A model generated the notes under the pieces. That model had not been told where the DNA came from, made no database searches, and saw nothing but the letters and a program-made list of their open reading frames with translations. This document shows positions 22,401 to 33,275 of a stretch of 64,000 nucleotides of DNA, in pieces. Origin of the DNA: Auriscalpium vulgare. Taxonomy: Eukaryota; Basidiomycota; Agaricomycetes; Russulales; Auriscalpiaceae. The position numbers and the translations under genes were made by a program. How positions within the stretch are numbered: the stretch's first letter is position 1; every line of letters starts with the position of its first letter. The stretch covers positions 1,054,001-1,118,000 of the forward strand of contig JAHBBC010000001.1 of NCBI GenBank assembly GCA_019915015.1, read 5' to 3'.

Positions 22401-22925
22401 CAGCTCCGGACTGGCGGAAGCGTCTCCCTTCAAGAACCGCGAAAGCAGCGGCATGTTGTATTCCTGTCCCTTGATGGTGTGCGAGAACATCATGTGTGTC
22501 CGCGGAACAAGGGTATTCGGAACGAATGGTGACTGTACAGGGCTAGTATTGAGAGTGGGCAGCGGTGGCTCTTTGATGCCCAGGACGAGATGTGCGGGTT
22601 CGAGTGTTGGGTGAGCTTCGGCACCAGCCTGCGCTCGCTCGCATTCGTCCGAAGAGAACAAAATGACGAGGCATTATAGACGCACCTTGAGATACTCGTC
22701 CACTGGAAACACCCTCCGATCACACTCCTGCACCAGCACGCGTACATCGTCTCGGGCAATCAACTCGGCGACGGTGTCGGGCGTGAGCGGCGCGCGTCGC
22801 TCCCATACCCGCCCCGGATCCTCTCGTCGTATTCCAATCGTCACTTGCGCGTTCTTCGAGCTGTAAAGTCGATGTCCTTGCGCCAACCTGGACACGGTGA
22901 ATGGGGCGCGGTGAAGGAGCGGCAT
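19435..22925 (-). CDS. Bifunctional lysine-ketoglutarate reductase / saccharopine dehydrogenase
   Basis: Fusion enzyme (AASS type). The N-terminal part joins lysine and 2-oxoglutarate to saccharopine, and the C-terminal part oxidises saccharopine to aminoadipate semialdehyde and glutamate. Starting at ATG 22925, the first 25 residues are basic and hydroxylated (a likely mitochondrial leader). Then comes the AlaDH/PNT-like reductase domain (VTIGIRREDPGRVWERRAPL, VLGIKEP, FSHTIKGQEYNMPLL, LIDYELLTD, FGWHAG, PFVFGVTG). The dehydrogenase half begins with the Rossmann motif RRVLVLGSGMVAGPAVDEL, followed by PAPFHPSVAEHCI, LLNEIGLDPGIDH and SFCGGLPAP. The C-terminus reads TVGLPVAFAALRIL...GLERKGLGVKEG. 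It is spread over many exons. Most fungi keep Lys1 and Lys9 as separate biosynthetic enzymes, so the fused form suggests lysine breakdown. I did not verify every splice junction. Confidence 0.85.
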
Positions 22926-23519
22926 GGCGGTCAAAGATAACGGGAAATCGTGAAAATTTCAGACAAAATCTGAGAGCAGAATGAAAGCACGACGTCGGGG
23001 GTGGTTGTCTGTGATGGTATGCCCCAGGTTGCTTGGCATGTGGGGAGGAAGATCCGGCCGACACTGACGCTTGTCCTGATGCTTGTCGCCTATGCGCGCC
23101 GCCGCCGCGCCCGCATTCAAATGTTCCCGCGCAACGGCCAACCACAACAATGCCACCTCGATGTTCATGGTGCGGTGTGGACTCAAAGTTGCTGCTTGGT
23201 GGTATGGACGACTGGGCCAGAGAGCGAATTGTACGGGTAAAGGCTACGAGCGACTAGCTAGCTTGGACTCGGAGCGCCTGATCAAGTGAGCTCCAGTTTC
23301 CCACAGCAGTGACTAGGTGACTGCGTAGCTCCTTTTGCCTTAACCACGTCTCTTTCAAGGTCCATACCTCAACGTTGGATGCGGCTGTGGTCTACTTAGT
23401 GGCAAGTGGTTTCTCGGTGCTATGTGAATGCAGCTGAACAATTCGTAGAATATAGAGCATATAGCTGTTGCCGCCGAGCCAGTTTGATTGGGCCAAACGT
23501 CCACACCGGCAGGTTTGCC
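22926..23519. other. Intergenic, divergent promoters
   Basis: 594 bp between the divergent starts of the saccharopine enzyme and the F-box gene. It holds both promoters; no clear TATA box or ORF. Confidence 0.5.
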
Positions 23520-24968
23520 ATGCATCGATGTTTGCGGATATCGGAAATATTGGACGAGATTCTCGAGTGTCTGCTTGCGGACGCTAACAAAGGCTCGCTG
23601 GCTGCACTGGCGTGTACGAACAAGATGTTTCTCGAACCGGCTCTGAATATCTTGTGGGGCGATCTCAACGCATTTACCCCGCTCATATGTTGCCTTCCAT
23701 GGGACTTGCGCGAGGCTTGGGGAATTAATGATCCTGTGGAGAAAGATTTTGACCAGTGGGTCTGGTATGGACCTGCAAATGAAATTCAGGTAAGCATACC
23801 AATATTGATGTTGATGCTGTGTGCGGACATGGTTGTTTACATGAGTGCATGATAGGACCTGACTCCGCCTCCGAGCCCAGACGTCTGGGAGCGCTTTGAC
23901 TTCTACGCCGAGCGTGTGCGATCATTTCATTGGGACAACCGGGTCGGCAATGCAGCATATCAACTCTGCGAGCGTCATCGTCCCAGCGGACACGTATCCA
24001 TGCCCAATCTTGTCCATCTCACTACGGCGATCCATCACTGGAACGATTTTACGAGTGCAGCCCACGCCCTAGGCCCCCGGTTGCGTACCCTCACCATCAT
24101 ATACAAGGCCAGCTTCATGGCCCTCCTGTCTTCCGGGGAATTCAGCCGGCGGTCTCGTCAAACTTTCGATGACATGCGCCTGCGGTGTCCTCTGATGGAC
24201 ACCGTATCCTTTCAGATTCGTGAGGAAGACAACGTGTTGGAATGGATGGGTCTTCATCGCCGCCCCGTAAACGGTGTGTCGGGAAGTGTTTGTGCACTCC
24301 CTCCCGTCCGCTCCTTTACCACGGCATTGCCCATTACGCTGCAGGCCGTTGCTGCGCTCGCGGGAATGCCATACCTGGAGCATGTCGACGTTGCATTGGA
24401 CAATACCTGGACAAGCCTTCGACCTGGAGCATCGGCCCTCGAGCTACCACATCTACCGTTCGCGTCCCTCAAATCGCTTTCATTGTCCGTCGACCACTAC
24501 CAGACGCTGGCGCCATCCACAGAGCGTCTACTTGCCATGTGCACCTCATGGCAACTTGAAGAGTTCTGTATTCGTTTTGGCGTCGACGGACCCGATGGCA
24601 GCTGCGCCGCAATTGCGGAGGAACTCCACCTCGTGCTAGCTTCGCTAGCAAAGGCTTCTCCCTGCAACTCCCTGCGCTCCCTCAAAGTTGCCTGTACATA
24701 CCTCCCGGATCGAGCCCACGACCACATCTCCGTCCTGCCCGTTGACCCGAGCAAGTCCGTCACCCTTGCCAATCTCCTCCAGCCAGCCTATGTCTTCCGC
24801 AACCTGCGGCGTTTGCGTATTGACGTACCTGGTCTCCCGACCACGGTAGACGGCGGTCTAGTGGACGCCATCGCCATCGCGCTCCCGGAACTGAAGTGCC
24901 TAGATCTTCAAGGATTCCGCCACAGCTTCGAGTCAAACCCCTGCCGGGCCAATGACTCCCCTCACTAG
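23520..24968 (+). CDS. F-box protein with leucine-rich tail, mushroom type
   Basis: Probable substrate adaptor of an SCF ubiquitin ligase. Two exons (23520-23789 and 23856-24968, intron 66 nt) give 460 residues. An F-box-like segment occupies residues 1-45: RISEILDEILECLL, then SLAALACTNKMFLEPALNILW, the LALxxxCxxxxxxALxxLW pattern of Agaricomycete F-box proteins. The remainder is irregular leucine-rich sequence (LRTLTIIY, LKSLSLSVDHY, FRNLRRLRIDVPGL, ELKCLDLQGF). Such proteins exist in hundreds of diverged copies per mushroom genome, so the substrate cannot be guessed. The start is ATG at 23520, immediately before the F-box. Confidence 0.82.
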
Positions 24969-25377
24969 CGCCTCAGTGATTGATGACGAGCTAGACGCCT
25001 GGCATCTCTCACACTGGTATAACGGAGGGAACGAAGCTCGCTCGCAAATACAATGTCGCAAGAGTACGTGCGCAGTATTTCCTGCTGCGCATACGATAGG
25101 ATAGGATAGGTGTCTCGGGACTGCGCAGCAAGGTGACTCAGCACGCCGGATACCATAGGTCGATTAGCAACTGTCATCCGGCGCCGCGCACAGTTTGCTT
25201 CGAAGAGACTAACGCCATATCTATTTTTGTCGATTCCGAGTCGGATCCGGAGGTATGACTCGCAGTCATCACAACATGCTGCAAGAGTCACGACGAAACG
25301 TATAACTTCCGTATAAAGACCTGCCCGGTACCATCTATCGTGCATCACCTATCTGACCTACCATCCGAGTCACTGCT
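24969..25377. promoter_or_regulatory. Upstream region of the small gene, with TATA box
   Basis: 409 bp between the F-box stop and the small protein start. TATAAAG at 25312-25318 lies 60 bp ahead of the ATG at 25378, a good position for a TATA box of a strongly transcribed short gene. Confidence 0.5.
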
Positions 25378-25630
25378 ATGCCTCAAATGAGCTTCACCCC
25401 CATGCTTACGGGCATCTCTCAGACCAAGTCAAAGCCCACCGCCGACCCTGCCACGCCTACGCCCAAATCTAACCCTCTGCTTGCGATCTTCCGGGGCAAT
25501 CGCGGGCAGGCTGGAGACTCTCGTGAGTGCTGGAACGTGGCCATGAATTATCTACTGACCTTCTGGTTCAGAGACTACTCTCGTGTCAAAGAACCCAGGC
25601 AAAGGTGACAGCAACACAAAGCCGTCGTAG
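25378..25630 (+). CDS. Small protein of 67 residues, unrecognised
   Basis: Two exons (25378-25522 and 25572-25630) around a 49-nt GTGAGT...CAG intron give a clean 68-codon frame ending in TAG. The product starts MPQMSFTPML, is rich in Thr, Pro, Lys and Ser, and ends GDSNTKPS. It has no signal peptide, membrane segment or C-terminal CaaX box, so it is not a lipopeptide pheromone. A TATA-like box upstream supports transcription. Function unknown. The gene call rests on the intron signals, frame and promoter only. Confidence 0.5.
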
Positions 25631-26054
25631 AGCCTCGTAAGGATCGTATACCCGCCGGTTACCGTCCGCTGATCTTTTACCAGGCATCATCCTCATACGA
25701 GAGCGATAAAACCGCTTAGCAGTCGTACCGCTCCTCAGAGGTGAACTGGAGCGGATGCCACGGCGGCGAGGAAGAGAAGGGCAGTAGTGGCGGAGGCAGT
25801 GGAGAAGTCCATGGCAATGGGGGAGGCGTTTTCCTGCTCCACTTACTACGATACTTATCTTAGGCTCTCTGGCTCACATACCCATTGACACTTCACCGAT
25901 TGGTCACCCAGAATCCCAGACGGAAGACGCAACTCGCTTACGATTGGTACATTACTCCACTTTCTCCATAATATCATATACGCTCTTCGACAGTACTACT
26001 AGTAGGTGTGATCCAAGAGCAAGCTAAGGACATGATACAAGTCTATCATAAACC
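25631..26054. other. Intergenic, convergent 3' ends
   Basis: About 420 bp between the small gene and the oxygenase gene. No coding signal recognised; the A/T-rich part near 25960-26040 may be the 3' UTR of the oxygenase. Confidence 0.45.
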
Positions 26055-27616
26055 TCAATGCCCGTACGCCTTTTTCAGCCGCTCCTTGACATATTCGCCT
26101 GCTGTGACCACCTCATAATGTCTCGGCCGTTCACTGCTCACGCAGCTCTCTATTGGCTGCAATTGGGAGGTTCACACGATGTTCTAAAGCCCGGACGGCG
26201 ACGGTCGCGCACCTCAAGGAGGACCTCGTAGTCCGTTCCGAAGAACAGCGGGATGGAATATCGCCGTACACCGCTTCGGTTCACCGCGCGGTGCACGGTG
26301 GAGCGGAAGACATCGTCTAGAAGGCAATCAATGAAATCTGCGCTTTACCAAGTCTGGAAAGCGCGTACTTGTCCAGCGAGCGAATTGATCGCCAAGGCTA
26401 GCACAAACGGGAGAGTTGCTATCAGAAATATGATAGGCAAGTGCTGATATGGGCAACCGACTTGATGACCAGCGTGCCAGGGATTGGCGGCGCGTCGATC
26501 CATTTCTTGTCGGCATTGAGGACCTGCAGTGCTTGTATTTCTGGTTCCTGCCATAGGATTGTGAAGCACTGAGAAATGACCACACGTCACTGTCAGCAAG
26601 TGGAAACCGTCGAAACTTGATGGTGAGTACCTCGAAACTGTCACGCGAGGGTGAGTGAGCATACCAGCAAAGGACGAAGCGCTGCGGCTCACTCTGTGTG
26701 TGCACCAATGCCAATGACGCGGTCGTCAACGGTGCCTGTCTGGGGCGGGTAGTGCAGGGCCCGCATGATCGCGGCGGCATTTTTCGTCTGTGGGCAATCG
26801 ATCGTATACAATGAATCGCGTAGCAAGGCAGGGAGGAATGCGCACCTTGTCGTCAAAGAAATTCGCCGGGAGATCAAGAGCCATGGCAAAGAGTGGGAAC
26901 AGCTTCTTCCCGAGTGCAAAGGCAGCATGGCTATTGTCGTCGCAAGTCAGAGCGAGGTTCGCGATGAGGGGACAAGCGAAGAAACCGCACTAGTACGGGA
27001 GCATCGCCTCCCTGAAGCCCGGCGGGTCTGGCGGCCAGACGTTTCCGCCGGCCATGGCACCGTCGTGCAAACGCTCCTCGACACGTGCCTTGTCAATGGG
27101 TTCCCAGCCAAACTCGAAGCCCTCGTGCATATCGCCTGCATTAGCGGGGTCGTTGTTGCTCGAGAGGACGGCATTGTAGCCTTTGAAGTTGGGCGTCTTC
27201 TTGAGATCGAGCTAGCGCAAAGAGGACGTCACTGGCAGGCCATGTGAGTGAGCGTAACGCGTGCCTCGAGCTTGACGTCTTCTGGGAGGGAGAAGTAGGC
27301 TTTCATGGCGTCGAGGGCGGCAGAGATAGTGGATTCGGGGATGCCATGGTTCTTGACTGCACGAATGACTGAGTAACGCACGCACTGAGGCGATGGTGAA
27401 CATATGCACCGTAGAAGAAACCGACGTGTATGCAGACATGGCGGATCTGGTCTGCGAGGGCGGCGATGAGGGTCGGGTCGGGGCTGGTAATGTTTGCCAA
27501 GTCACTGGCCCGGGAGAAGATGAGCGATGCTGCATGAGCAGAATGCAGCAAGACTACATTATGGGGACATCTCGAAAGGCGTTGTCTGCATTGTTTGCTG
27601 CCTCTACGAGGGACAT
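26055..27616 (-). CDS. 2-oxoglutarate/Fe(II) oxygenase, isopenicillin N synthase-like
   Basis: Non-haem iron oxygenase of the isopenicillin-N-synthase-like superfamily; the substrate is unknown. Eleven exons on the minus strand: 27616-27558, 27504-27410, 27356-27259, 27199-26991, 26930-26846, 26787-26693, 26637-26631, 26568-26462, 26397-26369, 26316-26213 and 26156-26055. They total exactly 330 codons. The N-terminal domain reads DVPIIDLANI...QIRHVCIHVGFFYVKNHGIP, followed by KTPNFKGYNAVLSSNNDP. The iron ligands are His and Asp of GIGAHTDFE and His of STVHRAVNRSG; the 2-oxoglutarate pair is Arg and Ser of RRYSIPLFF. Exon 7 has only 7 nt and completes the Asp ligand codon. Start ATG 27616 (MSLVEAANN), stop TGA at 26055. 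Close relatives in fungi are called thymine dioxygenase-like or gibberellin oxidase-like. Confidence 0.92.
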
Positions 27617-28157
27617 GGTCGTAAGGGTCAAGATCTAAAGAGGCTAAGATACCGCACGTGCCGCTTCCAGTGTGTACTTGCGGCTCTCTTTGTGAAGACG
27701 CTGGATGTACCAGTATGAGCACGACGAGTCGAGCAAATCATCATGTATGTATTCGTGAGCCGTCCTAGGTATGTACAACCAACAATCCAACAACAGGGAA
27801 TAAGAACATCATCTAAACAAGACTTCAACTACAAAAACAGACAGATCCATCGTAAATCAATTAATCACGTTAAGAAGTCGTGAGGTACGTAGGTAGCAAT
27901 GCAGAAAGAGATAACGGGCGAGAGGTAAGAAAGAGGCAGATGGGTGTCGTGGAGGTAGCGCAGGTATTCCATCCAGGAAAACTGAGAAGAAATCGATGGA
28001 GACTAAGAGAAGAGAGAAGACCAACGCCGAGTCGTCCGTCCATCCAGGGTAGCTCAGCGGGTAGATGAGGAAGGGGATATCCAGGAGGTATATAGAGGGG
28101 AGGTGCAGATCCGATGTGGGTATGCATGTGTCGCGCGGGGTAGTAGCAGCAAGTCGG
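27617..28157. other. Intergenic, oxygenase promoter
   Basis: 540 bp holding the oxygenase promoter and the 3' UTR of the aminopeptidase gene; purine-rich between 27890 and 28080. Nothing else recognised. Confidence 0.45.
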
Positions 28158-31100
28158 CTACTCCCAGTCGATGACGACGCCCCCTGGGCCGGCAGGGGCC
28201 ACGCCGACCGGTCGCTCCGCCTCGCGGCGGAGATATCTCAGCGCACGCTTGTCGTCGCGCAGGAGCGTCTCGAGCTGCATCAAGCAAGAGCGATTGTGTT
28301 CCTGCGCAGCACACCCAGTCATCAGCACATTTCATCGACAACAGACAAGGGAATACTCACCTTGACCCACTCCTTCTCCTCGCGCGAGAGCATGCTCTCC
28401 TGAATCATTTTCGTTTGAATGGGCACACAGGTGAGGCGTTCGAAGCCTAGCCATACGTCGCCGTTGTACGCATGCTTAGTCTGTACCGCGGAACATTGTC
28501 GGCGTCAACATCCAGCACAGCACATGATAAAGACAGCGAAATGAGGCCTACCTGGACGTCACGCACGACGAGGACAGACTCGATGCGGATACCCCATCGC
28601 CCACTGTTATCTGTCGAAGGGAGGCGTAAGTGAAAAGCGGGAAGAATAACGACGTGACGACGCACAAAATCCCGGCTCGTTGGTGATGACGTTGCCCCGC
28701 ACGAGTGGAATGTCGCTCGAGAACGAGTGCGGGCCCTCATGGACGCTGAGGAAAGAGCCGACACCGTGGCCAGTTCCATGCTACAGCCGCCAACCGTCAG
28801 CATGCACAATGCAGGCCACCGCGTCCAGAACGTACCAAGTAATTCAGCCCATCCTGCCACAGTGCTTTGCGAGCGAGAACATCCAGAGACTTGCCCCCCG
28901 TGCCCTTCGGGAATATGGCCGTGTCGATCGCGATCTACACCAGTCAAGCCTTGGTCAGATAATGCCCACGAACAGGGGGAAAGCACGTACATGGCCTTGC
29001 AGCACGCGCGTGTACGCCTCGGACTGCTCTGGGGATGGCCGTCCAAAATGCACCGTGCGCGTCGTGTCGCACGTGCCGTCGCGGTATTGCCCGCCGGAAT
29101 CGTTCAAGTACGGCGTCTCCTTGTCGATAATCGCGCACTCGGTTTTGCGCGGCGAGTAATGTGGGAGCGCTGCACAAACCCAACCACTGTTTAGCGCACC
29201 TATAAATTGTCGAAAGCGGCAGTACGCACCGGCATTCGGGCCCGCCGCGGAAATCGCCTCGTATGCAGGACCCACGAAGTTCTTCGCCTTGGCGCGGAAC
29301 TCCGAAAAGCGCCACGCGGCCTCCCACTCGCTCACCTGGAACCCTTTGCCCATCTTCTCGTCGAGCCAGGCAAGGAACTGCACGAAGCACGCGCCATCAC
29401 GCAGGTAAGCGCGTTTGAGGCCCTGTATCTCGACCTCATTCTTCACGGCCTTCATCTCTTCGATGATTGGAGGCGCGATAGTGTATCGCAAGTGCGTGAG
29501 CATGAGCGAGATGGCGTAGGATGTCTGCGCGGTGATGAGGACCTAGCGCGGATGTCAGCATGGGTACACAGAACAAGGAGGAAGACGTACCTTGCCCTCG
29601 CCCCATTCTCGCCGCCGGAGGAACGTCCAGATGTCATTGTACTCGCGCACCTCTACGTTGAGGTTCGTTAGGTAGTCCCTGACGCTCGCCTCCTCAAGCT
29701 TCGCCGATTCAATGAACAACACAGCGCTGTCCAGCCCGATGTACAGGTACGCGTGGAAGACCGGGTTGTACGGGATGTCATCGCCGCGCAAATTCAATAC
29801 GTAGGCTGGGCGCTAAATGTCAGCACGAACGAGAAAGCGGTAGATCGCTCTGGACGTACCTATGCATGTGAGGCTCGTGACGAGGGTGCCGACGTGCGTC
29901 TGCCCAGCCGTCGGCGGGCCCTTCGAGTACGATGGCATCGACGGCGCCTGGTTCTGTATCCATGCACGCACATGCGACAGCTTCTTCGCCGCGTCAGCAC
30001 CTATCCGGAAACTCGTCAGCGCCGCCAGAACATAATGGAAGACAGACATACCAGTATACTCAATGGGCTGGAGATATACAGCCCGCCGGGAGCGCGCGGG
30101 GCGTTCCTTCCAGATGAGATCGACAAGGTTCTGCGACGGATACGAGAGCTTCGAGTTTTTGGGTTGCAGGAGGGTCTGCAGCTGCGACGCTTTCTCGTGA
30201 GAAATCATACGAGCGTCGATGCCGACCTTCGCATCCTTTGCCCGGTCCTGCACATGTACACGTCAGCCAAACACACGACTGCACTGGATGTGTAATACGC
30301 ACCGAGAGCCAGTCAATCCAGTCGGTCGGACCCCCAGACGCCCCCGCCGCAATGAGCACCCACACGTTCTCGTCCAGCTCCTTCTTCGCCTGTAGCCAGT
30401 ACCGCGAGTCAGTGACGAGGTAAGCAGCTGTCTTGGACACAATCGCCTGCCCCGCGGAGCCGGTGAACCTGAATAAAACAGATCAACATCATCAGATGGG
30501 TGTGATGGTGCGATGGAGGACTCACCCTGAAATCCAAGCGCGCCGCTTGTCATTCGCGGCGACGTACTCCGAGCCGTGAGCATCCTCGGAGGGAACGACA
30601 CTACATACGGTGGTATGAGAAGCGAGTGAGGAATGAGAGGGGGCATACGCACTAGTAGTCCAGGCCGTCCTTCGCCATGAGCGCACGCAATTCCGTCAAT
30701 CGCTGATATGTGTCCACCTCTTCCCTGATCGAATCTTGGTATGCATCCCTTCTCGCCATCGCGGATCCAGTGAGCGTGTTCACTGAGTCGCTCCCGGTGA
30801 GCGACGGCCGCTTCGAGCCCTGCGTGCCCCTGCTCGCGCCGGACATCTTGCTGCCGTGCGAGATTTTGCTGTTGCCGGACAGCTTGCTGCCCTGCGAAGT
30901 CTTACTGTCCTTGCTCTGAGACGAGCTCTTCGAGCGCTGCGAGACATGGCGCGTCGGCGGCTGCGACGGCGGCTGCTCGACGAATGAAGGCGGTTGCGGG
31001 TCGCGGGGGTACACGGGGAGGATAGTCGTCGCCGATGACGAACGTTGCGGCATGAAGGCCTCGCGCTCCTTCTCCTTCTCCTTTGTCCTGCCAAGCCCCC

Positions 31101-31452
31101 ACCCGTAGCCCCAGCGGCTCTTGGTCGTCGGTGCGCGGGCGAGCTTCGACCCGGTGCGGTCGAGCTTGGGCAGCATCTTTGGGGCAGCATACGACTCGCT
31201 GTCCTCGGAGAAGGTCAGCTTCTCGGCGCGCGAGCCGAGGTCCGCGGCGGACTGGGCATCGGTGACGGTCGCGGTGGGGGAGTAGGAGGCAGAGCGTGCG
31301 AGCGGTGGGCGGGAGCCGCCCTCCCCCAGCGAATCGTAGAAGGATCCCTTGTCGGAGAAGAGCTCGGCTTGCTTGTTGCGCTTTGACTTGCGGAAGGATG
31401 GGAGGCAGAGAGGCGGGGGAGGCGGGGGCGGAGGAGGAGGAGGCGGAGACAT
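28158..31452 (-). CDS. Xaa-Pro aminopeptidase P with long N-terminal extension
   Basis: M24B metallopeptidase that removes an N-terminal residue before proline; two metal ions. The catalytic C-terminal half shows [22 protein letters not shown] (two metal-binding Asp), [18 protein letters not shown] (His) and VITNEPGF (Glu). The two preceding creatinase-like domains begin [31 protein letters not shown]. The C-terminus ends VVIDWE. ATG at 31452 opens a proline run (12 or so prolines), then about 220 residues rich in Ser, Lys and Gly with GSK-SG repeats, before the enzyme proper near codon 230. Fungal enzymes of this family normally begin close to the QRLTELR segment, for which an internal ATG at 30761 (MARRDAYQD) could also serve. 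The extension could be a localisation region or a mis-joined exon. Confidence 0.85.
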
Positions 31453-33275
31453 GACGGGAGAGATAGAGATGGGGGGACGCTCCCGGGCTCTGTCGGTATG
31501 TAAGGGCACACGAGGCAATCGAGGGACGGGAAGAGCTCAGCTCAGCGACACCGCCGACACGGTAGCAATTTTTAGACGCCCGCTCACCCAGACGCTTTCG
31601 TAAGCAGCCGCTGGCACTGGCAGACCCTTGAACCTTCTGCAGCGCACCTTTATATAGCCTACACAGCTAGTACACACCACCTACGTAGGGCTTGCGCGTC
31701 CCGTTGCTCGAAAGCGACGTGGATGGGAGTCGACGTGTCCAACATTGACTGCGAGGCCAATGCCTCCGCACGTACTCTGGGAGTACTCATCGCGCCTCGA
31801 AGCAGCTCGAAGCATCCAGAAGCACAGCCGGAACAGCGCCGCCTCGCGGAACATACCAGCGCGATACGGCACCCTGCCTTCCGCGCACGGGCCATTCCCC
31901 AGTCGGACGCCCAGCCCCAGTTCCCCGCGCAGTTAGACCTTGTGGGCACCTGTATGGGGTATGCCCGGTCAAGATGTGCACTTGACCGGCAGGTGGACGT
32001 CGCGCGACGACTTCCGGCAGGGTGTCCCAGATGGCCCGATATAGCGTTCAATGAGGGCACGATGCACAGGGCCCGCGTATCCGATATGGCCACCACGAGA
32101 TTACTTGTCGCGCGCACGGTTAAGCGTGGAAGTGCGTTGACATCGCGGACGATGACGATGGATCGCCCGGTACGAAAGCCAGTACTGGTCGCAATGCGCG
32201 TCATTACACGTCAACATAAGGACGTAGGTAGATGTGTGTATGAGTGCGTGGGTGCTTAGCTGTGGTCACAAGCGGCGAGCTATGAGCGACCCGTGATATG
32301 CTGCGGCATCCATACGTGGGGGAACGTGAAGGTCAAGTGTGACGAACGCCTCAAGCGGTACCCCGCGGCCTGGGCTGTGGAACCTCTATACTATAAGGAG
32401 AGATTACGGTCAGGTCCCGAATGGCAAGCACGAGGAATTCGAATAGACGGAACGCTTCAAACACGAGGCCACGACGTGGGGTAGAAATAGGTCCACGCAC
32501 CGATGAACGAGTATAAGAGGTGATCGAGCCGCAGGTGGCAGGTACTAGCAGGGGCACCAAACCTGCTCGTGGTCGGATAAACGTACATCATCGTATCGAT
32601 CTCAAGTACAAGCCCATATAAACTCTGTCTTCCGCGCAAGGTCGGCAACGGAGACTACATATAAACGTGGATCGCGTGCGACGTGGCTTGCGAAGGCGAA
32701 GAACAAGGGGTCGACGGAATTGACCATCTGACGGTCACTGGCTGACGCTGACGTTCAAAAATGTGTAATAAGAGAAGAAAGGCCACACACTTGATTTAAG
32801 AGCGCTGGACACCACAAGGTGCCATGAGCCCACGACCTCCGTCTCCCCGTATACACGCACATATACGGTGCCCAGGTGACTGGAACTGGGTAGGACATTG
32901 TCAATCCTGGATAGGTCATTGTTGTGAGCAGTCTTGCAGGTCTGGAAGCTCACCTTATGAGGTCGCGAAACACCTCCAGGCTCTGACACCGACTATGATG
33001 AGCCTACAGACACATGGGTTTTCTGTTTTAACCCACACTGAGCATCGAGCGCGCCGTTATGGACCCGCGCGAGGTGGCAAGGACGAGGAGAGCATTGAAT
33101 CAGACGGCTGTGCAGATGGCGAGATGCAAGAAACGCTGGCCGACCGCGGCGGCAGCTAGACGCGCGTGGGAAGGGGGAAAAAGCCCGACACATCAAACAG
33201 TGGAACACCAGTCTCTACCGTCGACGACGTTGACAACGAGGACGCCATCCCGCTGAAGTTCAAGGACCGAGCACG
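31453..33275. other. 1.8-kb intergenic without recognisable gene
   Basis: Overlapping reading frames on both strands occur between 31660 and 32260, but none has family motifs, consistent splice signals or a supported start. No tRNA pattern was found. It contains the promoters of the two divergent neighbours. Just upstream of 33276 the sequence reads in one frame as VSTVDDVDNEDAIPLKFKDR, which might be an unrecognised exon of the next gene. Confidence 0.4.

Noticed and set aside
25378..25630. Mating pheromone precursor
   Set aside because: The small protein lacks a C-terminal CaaX box and is not followed by a receptor gene; the nearby GPCR at 2602-3936 is of the Git3 class, not Ste3.
31452..31518. 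Extra 22 residues before the aminopeptidase N-terminus
   Set aside because: They depend on a TTG start; the first ATG in this frame is at 31452.
31723..32259. 178-codon open frame on + and a 181-codon frame on -
   Set aside because: No family motif, no splice support and each frame is the shadow of the other; GC-rich DNA gives such frames by chance.
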